Shown: in pieces, positions 37,901 through 44,275 of the stretch
Position numbering within the stretch: the stretch's first letter is position 1
Layout of the letters: each line of letters begins with the position of its first letter
Assembly (NCBI GenBank): GCA_018645325.1
Contig: JABGOU010000034.1
Location: 1 to 44,275 of the forward strand
Length of the DNA: 44,275 bases
Direction: 5' to 3'
Source of the DNA: Desulfobacula sp.
GTDB lineage: Bacteria > Desulfobacterota > Desulfobacteria > Desulfobacterales > Desulfobacteraceae
The notes under the pieces: model-generated
Databases searched by the model: none
Told to the model about the DNA's origin: nothing
Seen by the model: the letters and a program-made list of their open reading frames with translations, nothing else
Made by a program: the position numbers and the translations under genes

Positions 37901-38062
37901 ATGAAAATTTGCAGCTTTTGCGGTAATAGAAATTTTAATAAAATTGTAACACAATATACATATAAACGAGATGGCAAATTTTATAATTCCGAGATACATA
38001 AGTCTACCCCATCAAGTAGCATGGCAAAAAGACATACATTCCTACGCAGCATACATAAGTAA
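37901..38062 (+). pseudogene. Truncated YgiT-type zinc-finger antitoxin
   Basis: MKICSFCGNRNFNKIVTQYT then YKRDGKFYNSEIHKSTPS. The first CxxC knuckle and the following strand match YgiT/MqsA-type zinc fingers, but the second CxxC (expected near residue 40) is lost and the tail is unrelated. Partner of the DUF4258 relic 4 bp upstream. Confidence 0.65.
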
Positions 38063-38079
38063 AACACCCCTACAAAATT

Positions 38080-38114
38080 CTTACAATGCTGTTTTTGACC
38101 CCAAATGCAGACCC
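38080..38114 (+). repeat. R1 with internal deletion (left tip joined to right tip)
   Basis: CTTACAATGCTGTTTTTGAC, CCC, AAATG, then CAGACCC. The ~70-bp middle is missing. Confidence 0.75.
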
Positions 38115-38151
38115 GAAATTAGGTGGTATTAGGTGGTTTGTAAGAAAAACC

Positions 38152-38180
38152 TTGACATTTTGTAGCTTTAAAGCTACTTT
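38152..38180 (+). promoter_or_regulatory. Promoter with palindromic operator of the HigBA-like pair
   Basis: TTGACA (38152-38157), 17-bp spacer, TACTTT (38175-38180). GTAGCTTTAAAGCTAC (38162-38177) is a perfect 16-bp palindrome lying between -35 and -10, an obvious site for the HTH antitoxin. Confidence 0.75.
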
Positions 38181-38188
38181 TCAATCAA

Positions 38189-38521
38189 ATGGAAACGACA
38201 GAGCGAATTATTTACGAATATGTCACTCATGACGGCAGAAACCATTTTAGAGAATGGTTTGATTCCTTAAGCGATGTCCAGGCCCAGATTAAAACTGATG
38301 TAAGAATCGCTAGAATCAGACTCGGTAACTTTGGGGATGCCAAAAGTGTTGGAAAGGGCGTATATGAATTAAGGATTGATTTCGGCCCAGGATACAGAAT
38401 CTATTATGGGTTAGAAGGAATCAACATAGTTTTTTTGCTCTGTGCCGGTGATAAAAGCAGCCAGAAAAAAGATATTAAAAAAGCACATACCTTTTGGCAG
38501 AATCATACAGGAGGAGAATGA
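38189..38521 (+). CDS. HigB/RelE-like toxin (phage Gp49-like addiction killer)
   Basis: A 110-residue toxin (IIYEYVTHDGRNHFREWFDS, IARIRLGNFGDAKSVGKGVY, ELRIDFGPGYRIYYGLEGIN, FLLCAGDKSSQKKDIKKAHT). The pattern 'F..W...L.D......I..R..R...GN.GD.K.VG.GV.ELRI.FGPGYR.YY......LL.GGDK.SQ..DI..A' is characteristic of the family. It is first in the operon; the antitoxin follows with a one-base overlap. Confidence 0.93.
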   Translation: METTERIIYEYVTHDGRNHFREWFDSLSDVQAQIKTDVRIARIRLGNFGDAKSVGKGVYELRIDFGPGYRIYYGLEGINIVFLLCAGDKSSQKKDIKKAHTFWQNHTGGE

Positions 38522-38817
38522 TGGCTATTGCAAATTATCAGGAAGGACTTCTGGAGAGATTGAAGGACTCAGGATATGCCACAGAATATTTAAATGAAGC
38601 CCTTAAGGAGGAGTCCCAGGAAGTATTTATGCTTGCTCTGAGGGACGTGGCAAAAGCAAGGGGGATCTCGCTTGTTGCCAAAGAAACAGATCTTAATAGG
38701 GAAACGCTGTATAGAATGTTATCGGAAAAAGGCAACCCAAATCTTTCAAGCCTGAACAAACTGTTAAATTCCCTTGGACTCATTTTGACAATTCGATCAA
38801 AAGAAAATGCTGCCTGA
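38521..38817 (+). CDS. HTH antitoxin of the HigB-like toxin
   Basis: A 98-residue antitoxin: YATEYLNEALKEESQEVFML, ALRDVAKARGISLVAKETDL, NRETLYRMLSEKGNPNLSSL, LNSLGLILTI. This is the 'addiction module antidote' type with a helix-turn-helix (LA.ETGL.RE.LY..LS..GNP...TL). AGGAGGAGA precedes ATG 38521. Confidence 0.93.
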   Translation: MAIANYQEGLLERLKDSGYATEYLNEALKEESQEVFMLALRDVAKARGISLVAKETDLNRETLYRMLSEKGNPNLSSLNKLLNSLGLILTIRSKENAA

Positions 38818-38916
38818 TAATGGCAAAAATAACCTATCGGACACCCTGAAGGTCACATGTGGGATCTTTGAACAGCAAAAACCGGTGAGGAATTAATACC
38901 AGGGCTTTATAAAATT

Positions 38917-39021
38917 CTTAAAATGCTGTTTTTGACCCCAAAAAGCGGCGGCTAAGAGCAAAAAACACCCCAGATTGTAACCATTATCCATTGAAAACAA
39001 CCACTTATCAGGGTCAGACCC
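38917..39021 (+). repeat. R1 repeat, form A
   Basis: CTTAAAATGCTGTTTTTGAC, CAAAAAGCGGCGGCTAAGAG, variant middle CATTATCCATTGAAAACAAC, ending ATCAGGGTCAGACCC. Confidence 0.92.
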
Positions 39022-39035
39022 CCAAATTTTCCAAA

Positions 39036-39064
39036 TTGATTTTTGTACCAGCTAAGTGTATGAT
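39036..39064 (+). promoter_or_regulatory. Promoter of hicBA
   Basis: TTGATT (39036-39041), 17-bp spacer, TATGAT (39059-39064), 15 bp after R1. Confidence 0.65.
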
Positions 39065-39099
39065 AGTCGTATGAATTATTTAGAGGCTTGGAGGATAAG

Positions 39100-39369
39100 A
39101 TGAAAATTCGGATAACAGAAGAAATATGGAAAGAGGGTAATATGTATGTTTCGTATTGTCCTGAATTAGATATTGCCTCTTGCGGTGAGGATGTTTCTCA
39201 GGCAAAGAAAAATCTCATGGAGGCTATACTCATCAACATCGAAGAGACAAAAAAGGTGGGAACATTTGAGCAGTTTATTGAAGATTGCGGGTTAGAGGAA
39301 ATAAATGCTGACATATTGAGTGTGCGCAAAGAGTTGGTTGGATTTACTCCTATTGAAGTGCCTGTATAG
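39100..39369 (+). CDS. hicB: HicB-like antitoxin
   Basis: An 89-residue protein: MKIRITEEIWKEGNMYVSYC, PELDIASCGEDVSQAKKNLM, EAILINIEETKKVGTFEQFI. 'YVSYCPELDI.S.G....EA..NL.EA' is the HicB partial RNase H-like fold. GGAGGATAAG precedes ATG 39100. No C-terminal DNA-binding domain is obvious. It overlaps the HicA GTG by one base. Confidence 0.88.
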   Translation: MKIRITEEIWKEGNMYVSYCPELDIASCGEDVSQAKKNLMEAILINIEETKKVGTFEQFIEDCGLEEINADILSVRKELVGFTPIEVPV

Positions 39370-39596
39370 TGAAAATTAAACCGACTCATTATCAAGTGCA
39401 GATCAAAATTTTTGAAATGGCTGGATGTGTGTATGTTCGAACAAAAGGAGATCATCTTATTTACCGATACCCTGGGGCTGTCAGACCTGTGATAATACCC
39501 AAATATAAAGAAGTACCAATATTCGTTATCAAAAATAATATGCGTGTGATTGAAATGAGCAGAGAGAAATATCTTAAATTCCTGGAAAGGGCTTGA
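39369..39596 (+). CDS. hicA: HicA-like mRNA interferase toxin (GTG start)
   Basis: A 75-residue toxin with the double-stranded-RNA-binding-like fold: KIFEMAGCVYVRTKGDHLIY (the G[SD]H motif carries the catalytic His), RYPGAVRPVIIPKYKEVPIF, then a helix (MSREKYLKFLERA). The order antitoxin-toxin (hicB then hicA) is the less common but known arrangement. Confidence 0.88.
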   Translation: MKIKPTHYQVQIKIFEMAGCVYVRTKGDHLIYRYPGAVRPVIIPKYKEVPIFVIKNNMRVIEMSREKYLKFLERA

Positions 39597-39712
39597 ATTT
39601 TCTTAAGCTTTTAAGAGAATTCCAGATCTGACGATCATCAACTGGACAAAATGAAGAAAACCCTCAAAGCAAACCATCTGAGACCATCAGAAAAAATCTG
39701 CGGAACAAAATT

Positions 39713-39817
39713 CTTAAAATGCTGTTTTTGACCCCAAAAAGCGGCGGCTAAGAGCAAAAAACACCCCAAATTTTAACAAATTTTCTTTAATAACAAACAT
39801 TTATTAGGGTCTGACCC
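39713..39817 (+). repeat. R1 repeat, form A
   Basis: CTTAAAATGCTGTTTTTGAC, CAAAAAGCGGCGGCTAAGAG, ending ATTAGGGTCTGACCC. It is the last R1 before the wecB operon. Confidence 0.92.
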
Positions 39818-39863
39818 TGATAAATATCTGACCCTGATAAATATAAATACCCTGATAAATAAT
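39812..39863 (+). repeat. Short tandem repeat upstream of wecB
   Basis: CCCTGATAAAT is repeated three times (about 39815, 39832 and 39851) with spacers TCTGA and ATAAATA, as if the R1 tip had been partly copied. A degenerate R2 (ATAATGATAAGGAAAGCCT) follows. Confidence 0.6.
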
Positions 39864-39887
39864 GATAAGGAAAGCCTCTAAACTTTT

Positions 39888-40973
39888 ATGAAAATTTTTC
39901 TAATAGCAGGTGCAAGACCCAATTTCATGAAAATCGCCCCCATTGCCAGGGCATTTGATAATCAAAGCCGGATCAACTATAAAGTTGTCCACACAGGCCA
40001 GCACTACGATAAAAACATGAGCGATATATTTTTTGAAGAACTTGGCATACGACAACCTGATTATCACCTGGGTGCAGGTGGCGGAACTCATGCCCAACAG
40101 ACCGCAAAAATCATGACCGGGTTTGAAGAGATCTGTGAAAAAGACAGACCAGATCTTGTCATAGTAGTGGGAGATGTAAACTCAACCCTTGCCTGCTCAA
40201 TCGTAGCTAAAAAAATGCACATAAAAGTGGCCCATGTAGAAGCAGGCCTCCGAAGCTTTGACCTTTCAATGCCCGAAGAGATAAACCGCATGGTAACAGA
40301 TTCCATCTCTGACATGTTCTTTGTAACAGAAGAGCAGGGCATGACAAATCTTCTAAAAGAAGGAAAATCAAAGGAAAGCTTACATTTTGTAGGCCATGTC
40401 ATGATTGATAATCTTTTTTATCAATTGGAAAAGCTTAAAAAAATGGACACCACCTGTTTTCCGACAAGTCAATTTAAACAATCACACACTCAATACGGCG
40501 TGGTTACACTTCATCGTCCTTCAAACGTAGACGATAAAGAAAACCTTGAAACCATTTTTGAAACCTTGACCACTATTTCTGAAACCTTACCCCTGATTTT
40601 CCCCATTCATCCCAGAACCCGAAAAAACATGGAAGCCTTTGGCATAAAGCCGGGAGCCAATATAAAACTGACTGAACCCCTTTCTTACATGGAGTTTTTA
40701 AACCTCTGGAAAGATGCACGAGTAGCGTTAACAGATTCCGGTGGCCTCCAGGAAGAAACAACCGCCTTGAGTATCCCGTGCCTTACCATCAGAAACAATA
40801 CAGAACGCCCGATTACGGTTACACAAGGCACAAATGAACTCATGGGGACATCAAAAGAAAAAATCCTTGAGTCATTCAAAAAAATAATGGGTAATGCTTG
40901 GAAAACAGGGCAGCGACCAAAGTTTTGGGATGGAAATGCCTCAGAACGTATTATTAAAGTTATTGGAAATTAA
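39888..40973 (+). CDS. wecB: UDP-N-acetylglucosamine 2-epimerase (non-hydrolysing)
   Basis: A 361-residue cytoplasmic GT-B-fold enzyme that interconverts UDP-GlcNAc and UDP-ManNAc. Diagnostic segments: IAGARPNFMKIAPIARAF, VVHTGQHYDKNMSDIFFEEL, VVVGDVNSTLACSIVAKK, KVAHVEAGLRSFD, MPEEINRMVTDSISD, TLHRPSNVDDKENL, IHPRTRKN, and LTDSGGLQEETTAL with the substrate-binding SGG.QEE. Full length. It is followed 43 bp later by a UDP-sugar dehydrogenase; together they could make UDP-ManNAcA or a related uronic acid for a surface polysaccharide. Confidence 0.95.
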   Translation: MKIFLIAGARPNFMKIAPIARAFDNQSRINYKVVHTGQHYDKNMSDIFFEELGIRQPDYHLGAGGGTHAQQTAKIMTGFEEICEKDRPDLVIVVGDVNSTLACSIVAKKMHIKVAHVEAGLRSFDLSMPEEINRMVTDSISDMFFVTEEQGMTNLLKEGKSKESLHFVGHVMIDNLFYQLEKLKKMDTTCFPTSQFKQSHTQYGVVTLHRPSNVDDKENLETIFETLTTISETLPLIFPIHPRTRKNMEAFGIKPGANIKLTEPLSYMEFLNLWKDARVALTDSGGLQEETTALSIPCLTIRNNTERPITVTQGTNELMGTSKEKILESFKKIMGNAWKTGQRPKFWDGNASERIIKVIGN

Positions 40974-41016
40974 TATATTAAAAATTGAGATACTCTTGCG
41001 ATAAAGGATCGGTAGA

Positions 41017-42345
41017 ATGTTAGTCGAAAAAAACCTGATTAAACAGGATTTAATCAGTAAGCTGGAAAATCATTCAGCAATCATAGGAATCATAGGGCTT
41101 GGCTATGTGGGACTACCTCTTTCAAAAGCGTACATCTCGCAAAGATATAAAGTTATTGGATTTGATATTGATAATTCAAAAATTGAATATATCTCAAGGG
41201 GTGAATCCTATATTGAGCATGTGGATATAGCCGATTTGAAAGCCGCTTTTGACAAAGGAGACTTTATTCCTACCACTGATTTTGTAAGAATTTCTGAAGT
41301 GGATGCTATTATTTTATGCGTTCCAACCCCCTTGAACAGTCATAGAGAGCCAGATCTTACATTTGTACTCAGTTCTCTTGAGTCTGTGTTGCCCTGGTTG
41401 AAAAAAGGTCAGGTGCTATCCCTTGAAAGTACAACTTATCCCGGGACAACAGAAGAAGAGTTGAGGCCTCGAATCGAACAACAAGGGCTAACAATCGGCA
41501 AAGACTTTTTTCTTATTTATTCTCCTGAAAGGGAAGATCCGAACAATCCTAAATATACGACCCAATCCATCCCCAAGGTATGTGGAGGTACAACTCACTC
41601 ATGCTTTGAAGTAGGCAAGGCTTTATACGGAAAGGTAATTGAAGAAATAATTGAAGTAAGTTCCACCCAGGCAGCAGAAATGAGCAAAATTCTTGAAAAT
41701 ACTTTTCGCGCAGTTAATATTGCACTGGTTAACGAACTCAAACTTGTTGCTGAAAAAATGGGAGTTGATATTTTTGAGGTGATCAGGGCGGCATCTACCA
41801 AACCGTTTGGATTTATGCCGTTTTATCCAGGCCCGGGCCTTGGCGGGCATTGTATTCCCATTGATCCGTTTTATTTAACATGGAAAGCGCGTGAATATGG
41901 CATATCCACAAAGTTCATAGAACTTGCCGGTGAAGTCAACGTGTCAATGCCCAAATATGTGATCACAAAAGTAATGGAAGCATTAAATGTAAAAGGTAAG
42001 GCAATTAGCGGATCCAAGATTTTGGTTTTAGGAATAGCATATAAAAAGAATGTAGATGATATGAGGGAGTCGCCAAGCGCCGAACTATTGAAAATCCTTC
42101 AAGGCATGGGGGCTGAAATTGCGTATTCTGATCCACACGTACCTGCCTTTAAAAAAATGCGAAAATATAAATTTGATTTAACAAGTATAAATTTGTCAGA
42201 AGATTCTTTAAAAAGGTTTGATTGTGCTATTATTGCCACTGATCATGATAAGTTTGACTGGTCGTTGATTAAAGAGCATTCATCTTTGATAATTGATACG
42301 CGTGGTGTGTATGATATGGATAACGTTAAGATTTTTAGGGGATGA
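41017..42345 (+). CDS. UDP-N-acetyl-hexosamine 6-dehydrogenase (WbpA/WecC type)
   Basis: A 442-residue NAD-dependent nucleotide-sugar dehydrogenase oxidising C6 of a UDP-HexNAc to a uronic acid. IIGLGYVGLPLSKA (Rossmann GxGxxG, ~27-40), ILCVPTPLNSHREPD, SLESTTYPGTTEEEL, LIYSPEREDPNN, then GPGLGGHCIPIDPFYLTWKA with the catalytic Cys at ~277, and ILVLGIAYKKNVDDMRESPS in the C-terminal domain. It most resembles UDP-GlcNAc dehydrogenases, so whether it acts on UDP-GlcNAc or on the UDP-ManNAc made by WecB is open. It is intact, unlike the truncated homologues at 24503 and 30655. Confidence 0.93.
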   Translation: MLVEKNLIKQDLISKLENHSAIIGIIGLGYVGLPLSKAYISQRYKVIGFDIDNSKIEYISRGESYIEHVDIADLKAAFDKGDFIPTTDFVRISEVDAIILCVPTPLNSHREPDLTFVLSSLESVLPWLKKGQVLSLESTTYPGTTEEELRPRIEQQGLTIGKDFFLIYSPEREDPNNPKYTTQSIPKVCGGTTHSCFEVGKALYGKVIEEIIEVSSTQAAEMSKILENTFRAVNIALVNELKLVAEKMGVDIFEVIRAASTKPFGFMPFYPGPGLGGHCIPIDPFYLTWKAREYGISTKFIELAGEVNVSMPKYVITKVMEALNVKGKAISGSKILVLGIAYKKNVDDMRESPSAELLKILQGMGAEIAYSDPHVPAFKKMRKYKFDLTSINLSEDSLKRFDCAIIATDHDKFDWSLIKEHSSLIIDTRGVYDMDNVKIFRG

Positions 42346-42367
42346 AGAAAGAAATTGCTTCAATAGA

Positions 42368-42463
42368 AAACTTACAGCGCCTCTTTCTTACATGGAGTTC
42401 TTACCTTTGGAAAGATGCAAAGCTTTCAGGCGGCCTCCAGGAAGAAACAACAGCTCTTGAAGA
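42368..42463 (+). pseudogene. Remnant of a second wecB copy
   Basis: TTACAGCGCCTCTTTCTTAC then ATGGAGTTCTTACC, and GGCGGCCTCCAGGAAGAAAC, match wecB 40670-40770 (SYMEFLNLWKDA ... GGLQEETTAL) with ~11 bases deleted in the middle. The reading frame is broken. Confidence 0.75.
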
Positions 42464-42469
42464 CCTTTG

Positions 42470-42545
42470 ATTAACTCAGCCGGCAAGGCAATCAATTATT
42501 ACAAAAATGAAATTGTTCATCGAAAAAAAGATGTTGTTTTTTAAT
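42470..42545 (+). pseudogene. Short C-terminal gene scrap
   Basis: A frame with no start reads NSAGKAINYYKNEIVHRKKD VVF and stops. Origin not recognised. Confidence 0.3.
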
Positions 42546-42626
42546 ATAACTAATTAAAATCATTGAATATATGCTTCATTTGTGTTATAAAAAGACAATC
42601 AAAAAGCATAAATCAAGGGGTGCTAA

Positions 42627-42780
42627 ATGGGATTTAAATCACGACAAAAAAATTTAACGTTTTCCGACCTTGAAAAAACATCCACCGATAAGAAGAATCG
42701 GAGCAAGGAGAATCTGAAGAATATGGAAAGGGTGGTAGCCTGGGACAATTCGAGTCTACACTTTTCAGGGATTACCCTGT
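42627..42780 (+). pseudogene. N-terminal fragment of an IS5-like transposase
   Basis: ATG 42627 (after AGGGGTGCTAA) reads MGFKSRQKNLTFSDLEKTST, DKKNRSKENLKNMERVVAWD then loses similarity and stops. 'LTFSDLE......KN....L..M..VV.W' is the N-terminus of IS5/IS1182-type transposases. The DDE domain is absent. Confidence 0.5.
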
Positions 42781-43052
42781 AGGGGTCAAGAAGGAAGGGA
42801 ACAAAGCCTATGGGGGTACCTTCCATAGTTTCAGATATACAAAGGTTGAATAAGTTTTTGTTAAATGATGGCATAAACTGTCTTGTTACAAAATTAAACG
42901 ATTCTTGTGAAATCACAAAACAATTACAAAAATTGATAAATTATGAAGATCTAAGAAAAAGGTTAGGAGATACAGCCCAAAAAAATATTGTCTCTAACTT
43001 TAACGCTAAAACCTATGTTGCAGAAATAAAGCGTTTAGCAAGAGAATTTTGA
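42781..43052 (+). pseudogene. C-terminal fragment of a family 4-type glycosyltransferase
   Basis: The frame from 42810 reads MGVPSIVSDIQRLNKFLLND, GINCLVTKLNDSCEITKQLQ, KLINYEDLRKRLGDTAQKNI and ends LAREF. This is the last ~80 residues of a GT-B glycosyltransferase ('AMGVP.I.SD......L..G.NG.LV......E....I..L......R..LG..A...I...F'). The preceding bases encode KKEG-like residues in another frame, so the E-x7-E region is frameshifted and the N-terminal domain is gone. Confidence 0.65.
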
Positions 43053-43125
43053 ATGTTGAAGAATTTGAATGAAAAGCGTAATTGAGAAAATTAAATCGGA
43101 AATATTGTAGTTTGAAGCACACCGT

Positions 43126-44275
43126 ATGAAAAAATGCCAATTAATATTTACTTTTTTTATTGTAATTAATTTAATATCCCCGGTTTTTCTTCAGCGAGCT
43201 GATGGATTTTTGACTGGAGTGACTTTCATTTCAGATCTTTCAAGCCCTCAAGTTATAGGTTCTGCGATTAATTTTACGTCTGTAGGTGTCGGAGGAACTG
43301 GCGATTACGAGTATGAATTTAGAGTTAAATCAGGAGACACATGGTCAGTCGTACAGGATTATTCATCAACCTCTACCTGGCAATGGGATACAGTGGAAGC
43401 TGCAGCAGGCACATATTATGTTGGCGTATATGCGAGAAATGAAGGGTCCACAGCCAGATATGAAGCTGTAGGGAATATGAAGTTTGGTTTTGTTGAACCT
43501 CTGACTGGAGTGACTTTTATTTCAGATCTTTCAAGTCCTCAAGTTATAGGTTCTGCAATTAATTTTACGGCTGTAGGTGTCGGAGGAACTGGCGATTACG
43601 AGTATGAATTTAGAGTTAAGTCAGGAGACACATGGTCAGTCGTACAGGATTATTCATCAACCTCTACCTGGCAATGGGATACAGCGGAAGCTGCAGCAGG
43701 CACATATTATGTTGGCGTATATGCGAGAAATGAAGGGTCCACAGCCAGATATGAAGCTGTAGGGAATATGAAGTTTGGTTTTGTTGAACCTCTGACTGGA
43801 GTGACTTTTATTTCAGATCTTTCAAGTCCTCAAGTTATAGGTTCTGCGATTAATTTTACGGCTGTAGGTGTCGGAGGAACTGGCGATTACGAGTATGAAT
43901 TTAGAGTTAAGTCAGGAGACACATGGTCAGTCGTACAGGATTATTCATCAACCTCTACCTGGCAATGGGATACAGCGGAAGCTGCAACAGGTACATATTA
44001 TGTTGGCGTATATACGAGAAAGGCAGGGTCCACAGCCAGATATGAAGCTGCGGGGAATATGCAGTTTGGTTTGGTTGAACCTCTGACTGGAGTGACTTTT
44101 ATTTCAGATCTTTCAAGCCCTCAAGTTATAGGTTCTGCGATTAATTTTACGGCTGTAGGTGTCGGAGGAACTGGCGGTTACGAGTATGAATTTAGACGTA
44201 AGTCAGGAGACACATGGTCAGTCGTACAGGATTATTCATCAACCTCTACCTGGCAATGGGATACAGCGGAAGCTG
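43126..44275 (+). CDS. Secreted protein of tandem 97-residue repeats (3' end outside window)
   Basis: ATG 43126 gives a signal peptide (MKKCQLIFTFFIVINLISPV, FLQRADG) and then repeats of exactly 97 codons (291 bp) starting LTGVTFISDLSSPQVIGSAI, with GGTGDYEYEFRVKSGDTWSV, VQDYSSTSTWQWDTAEAAAG and TYYVGVYARNEGSTARYEAV. Units begin at about 43216, 43507, 43798 and 44089; the fourth is cut by the window edge. DNA units differ at only a few positions, so the array is recent or homogenised. The pattern is like bacterial Ig/fibronectin-type beta-sandwich repeats in Geobacter-type secreted proteins. Short frames inside each repeat in another phase are artefacts. Role unknown; surface or extracellular structure is likely. 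Confidence 0.85.
   Translation, partial: MKKCQLIFTFFIVINLISPVFLQRADGFLTGVTFISDLSSPQVIGSAINFTSVGVGGTGDYEYEFRVKSGDTWSVVQDYSSTSTWQWDTVEAAAGTYYVGVYARNEGSTARYEAVGNMKFGFVEPLTGVTFISDLSSPQVIGSAINFTAVGVGGTGDYEYEFRVKSGDTWSVVQDYSSTSTWQWDTAEAAAGTYYVGVYARNEGSTARYEAVGNMKFGFVEPLTGVTFISDLSSPQVIGSAINFTAVGVGGTGDYEYEFRVKSGDTWSVVQDYSSTSTWQWDTAEAATGTYYVGVYTRKAGSTARYEAAGNMQFGLVEPLTGVTFISDLSSPQVIGSAINFTAVGVGGTGGYEYEFRRKSGDTWSVVQDYSSTSTWQWDTAEA
43216..44275 (+). repeat. 291-bp direct tandem repeat (3.6 units)
   Basis: Units start near 43216, 43507, 43798 and 44089, each opening TGACTGGAGTGACTTT. Differences are single-base changes, such as ACGTCT/ACGGCT and GATTAC/GGTTAC. Confidence 0.95.

Noticed and set aside
25100-39817. 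CRISPR-like repeat array
   Set aside because: Repeats are ~105 bp, irregularly spaced by 0.2-1.7 kb of coding DNA, and there are no cas genes.
24500-39890. Chromosomal integron with attC sites
   Set aside because: The layout is similar, but R1 has no paired RYYYAAC ... GTTRRRY core sites, and no integron integrase gene is in the window.
43286-44086. Three ~61-72 aa ORFs repeated every 291 bp
   Set aside because: They lie in another frame of the tandem-repeat secreted protein and are a by-product of the repeats.

Overview
The window is an AT-rich bacterial chromosome segment. My best guess for the source is a Desulfobacterota (Desulfobacteraceae-like) bacterium. This is an inference from the mix of PAS/GAF kinases, PilZ proteins, an ATP sulfurylase/APS kinase fusion and a Geobacter-like secreted repeat protein; no rRNA or other phylogenetic marker is present. 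No rRNA, tRNA or CRISPR array was seen.

Layout. (1) 1-7.4 kb is fairly ordinary: an orphan C-terminal fragment, an old-yellow-enzyme family oxidoreductase, a PilZ protein followed by the stub of a DNA methyltransferase gene, an HU/IHF protein, an IS200-like relic, and a minus-strand operon of an FGGY sugar kinase and a PAS-PAS-GAF histidine kinase. (2) 7.6-19.2 kb is an accessory block of toxin-antitoxin (TA) pairs, TA relics and stand-alone DUF4143-type AAA ATPases, separated by one form (B) of a dispersed ~105-bp repeat (called R1 here) and by a ~29-bp trailing repeat (R2). (3) 19.2-24.5 kb holds a NarL/FixJ response regulator split by an IS110-family element, a ~0.9 kb gene-free stretch, and an intact PilZ + ParB/DNA-methyltransferase pair, of which the 2.6-3.1 kb pair is a truncated paralogue. 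(4) 24.5-39.9 kb is a second, denser accessory block using form A of R1. It contains MazEF-like, RHH/RelE, Phd/RelE-like, BrnTA, four VapBC-like, HigBA-like and HicBA modules plus two more ATPases, set among remains of a polysaccharide locus (truncated nucleotide-sugar dehydrogenase, sat-cysC fusion). (5) 39.9-44.3 kb resumes the polysaccharide locus (wecB, UDP-sugar dehydrogenase, glycosyltransferase remnant) and ends inside a secreted protein built of near-identical 97-residue repeats.

The main point is the architecture. TA operons and single-gene ATPases behave as interchangeable cassettes, most with their own promoter close to one edge. They are bounded by GGGTCAGACCC on one side and TGACCCC on the other, with R1 as the spacer. 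Several cassette genes run straight into the repeat and take their stop codon from it, and R1 copies abut truncated host genes. This looks like a cassette array, but it lacks attC core sites and no integrase is in the window, so the mobilising machinery is unknown. The seven ATPase genes that retain a C-terminal domain keep a PD-(D/E)XK-like E-[IV]-D ... E-x-K signature in six cases. The locus also carries much decay: nonsense mutations, a 144-bp MITE with a perfect target duplication, frameshifts and chimeric gene fragments.
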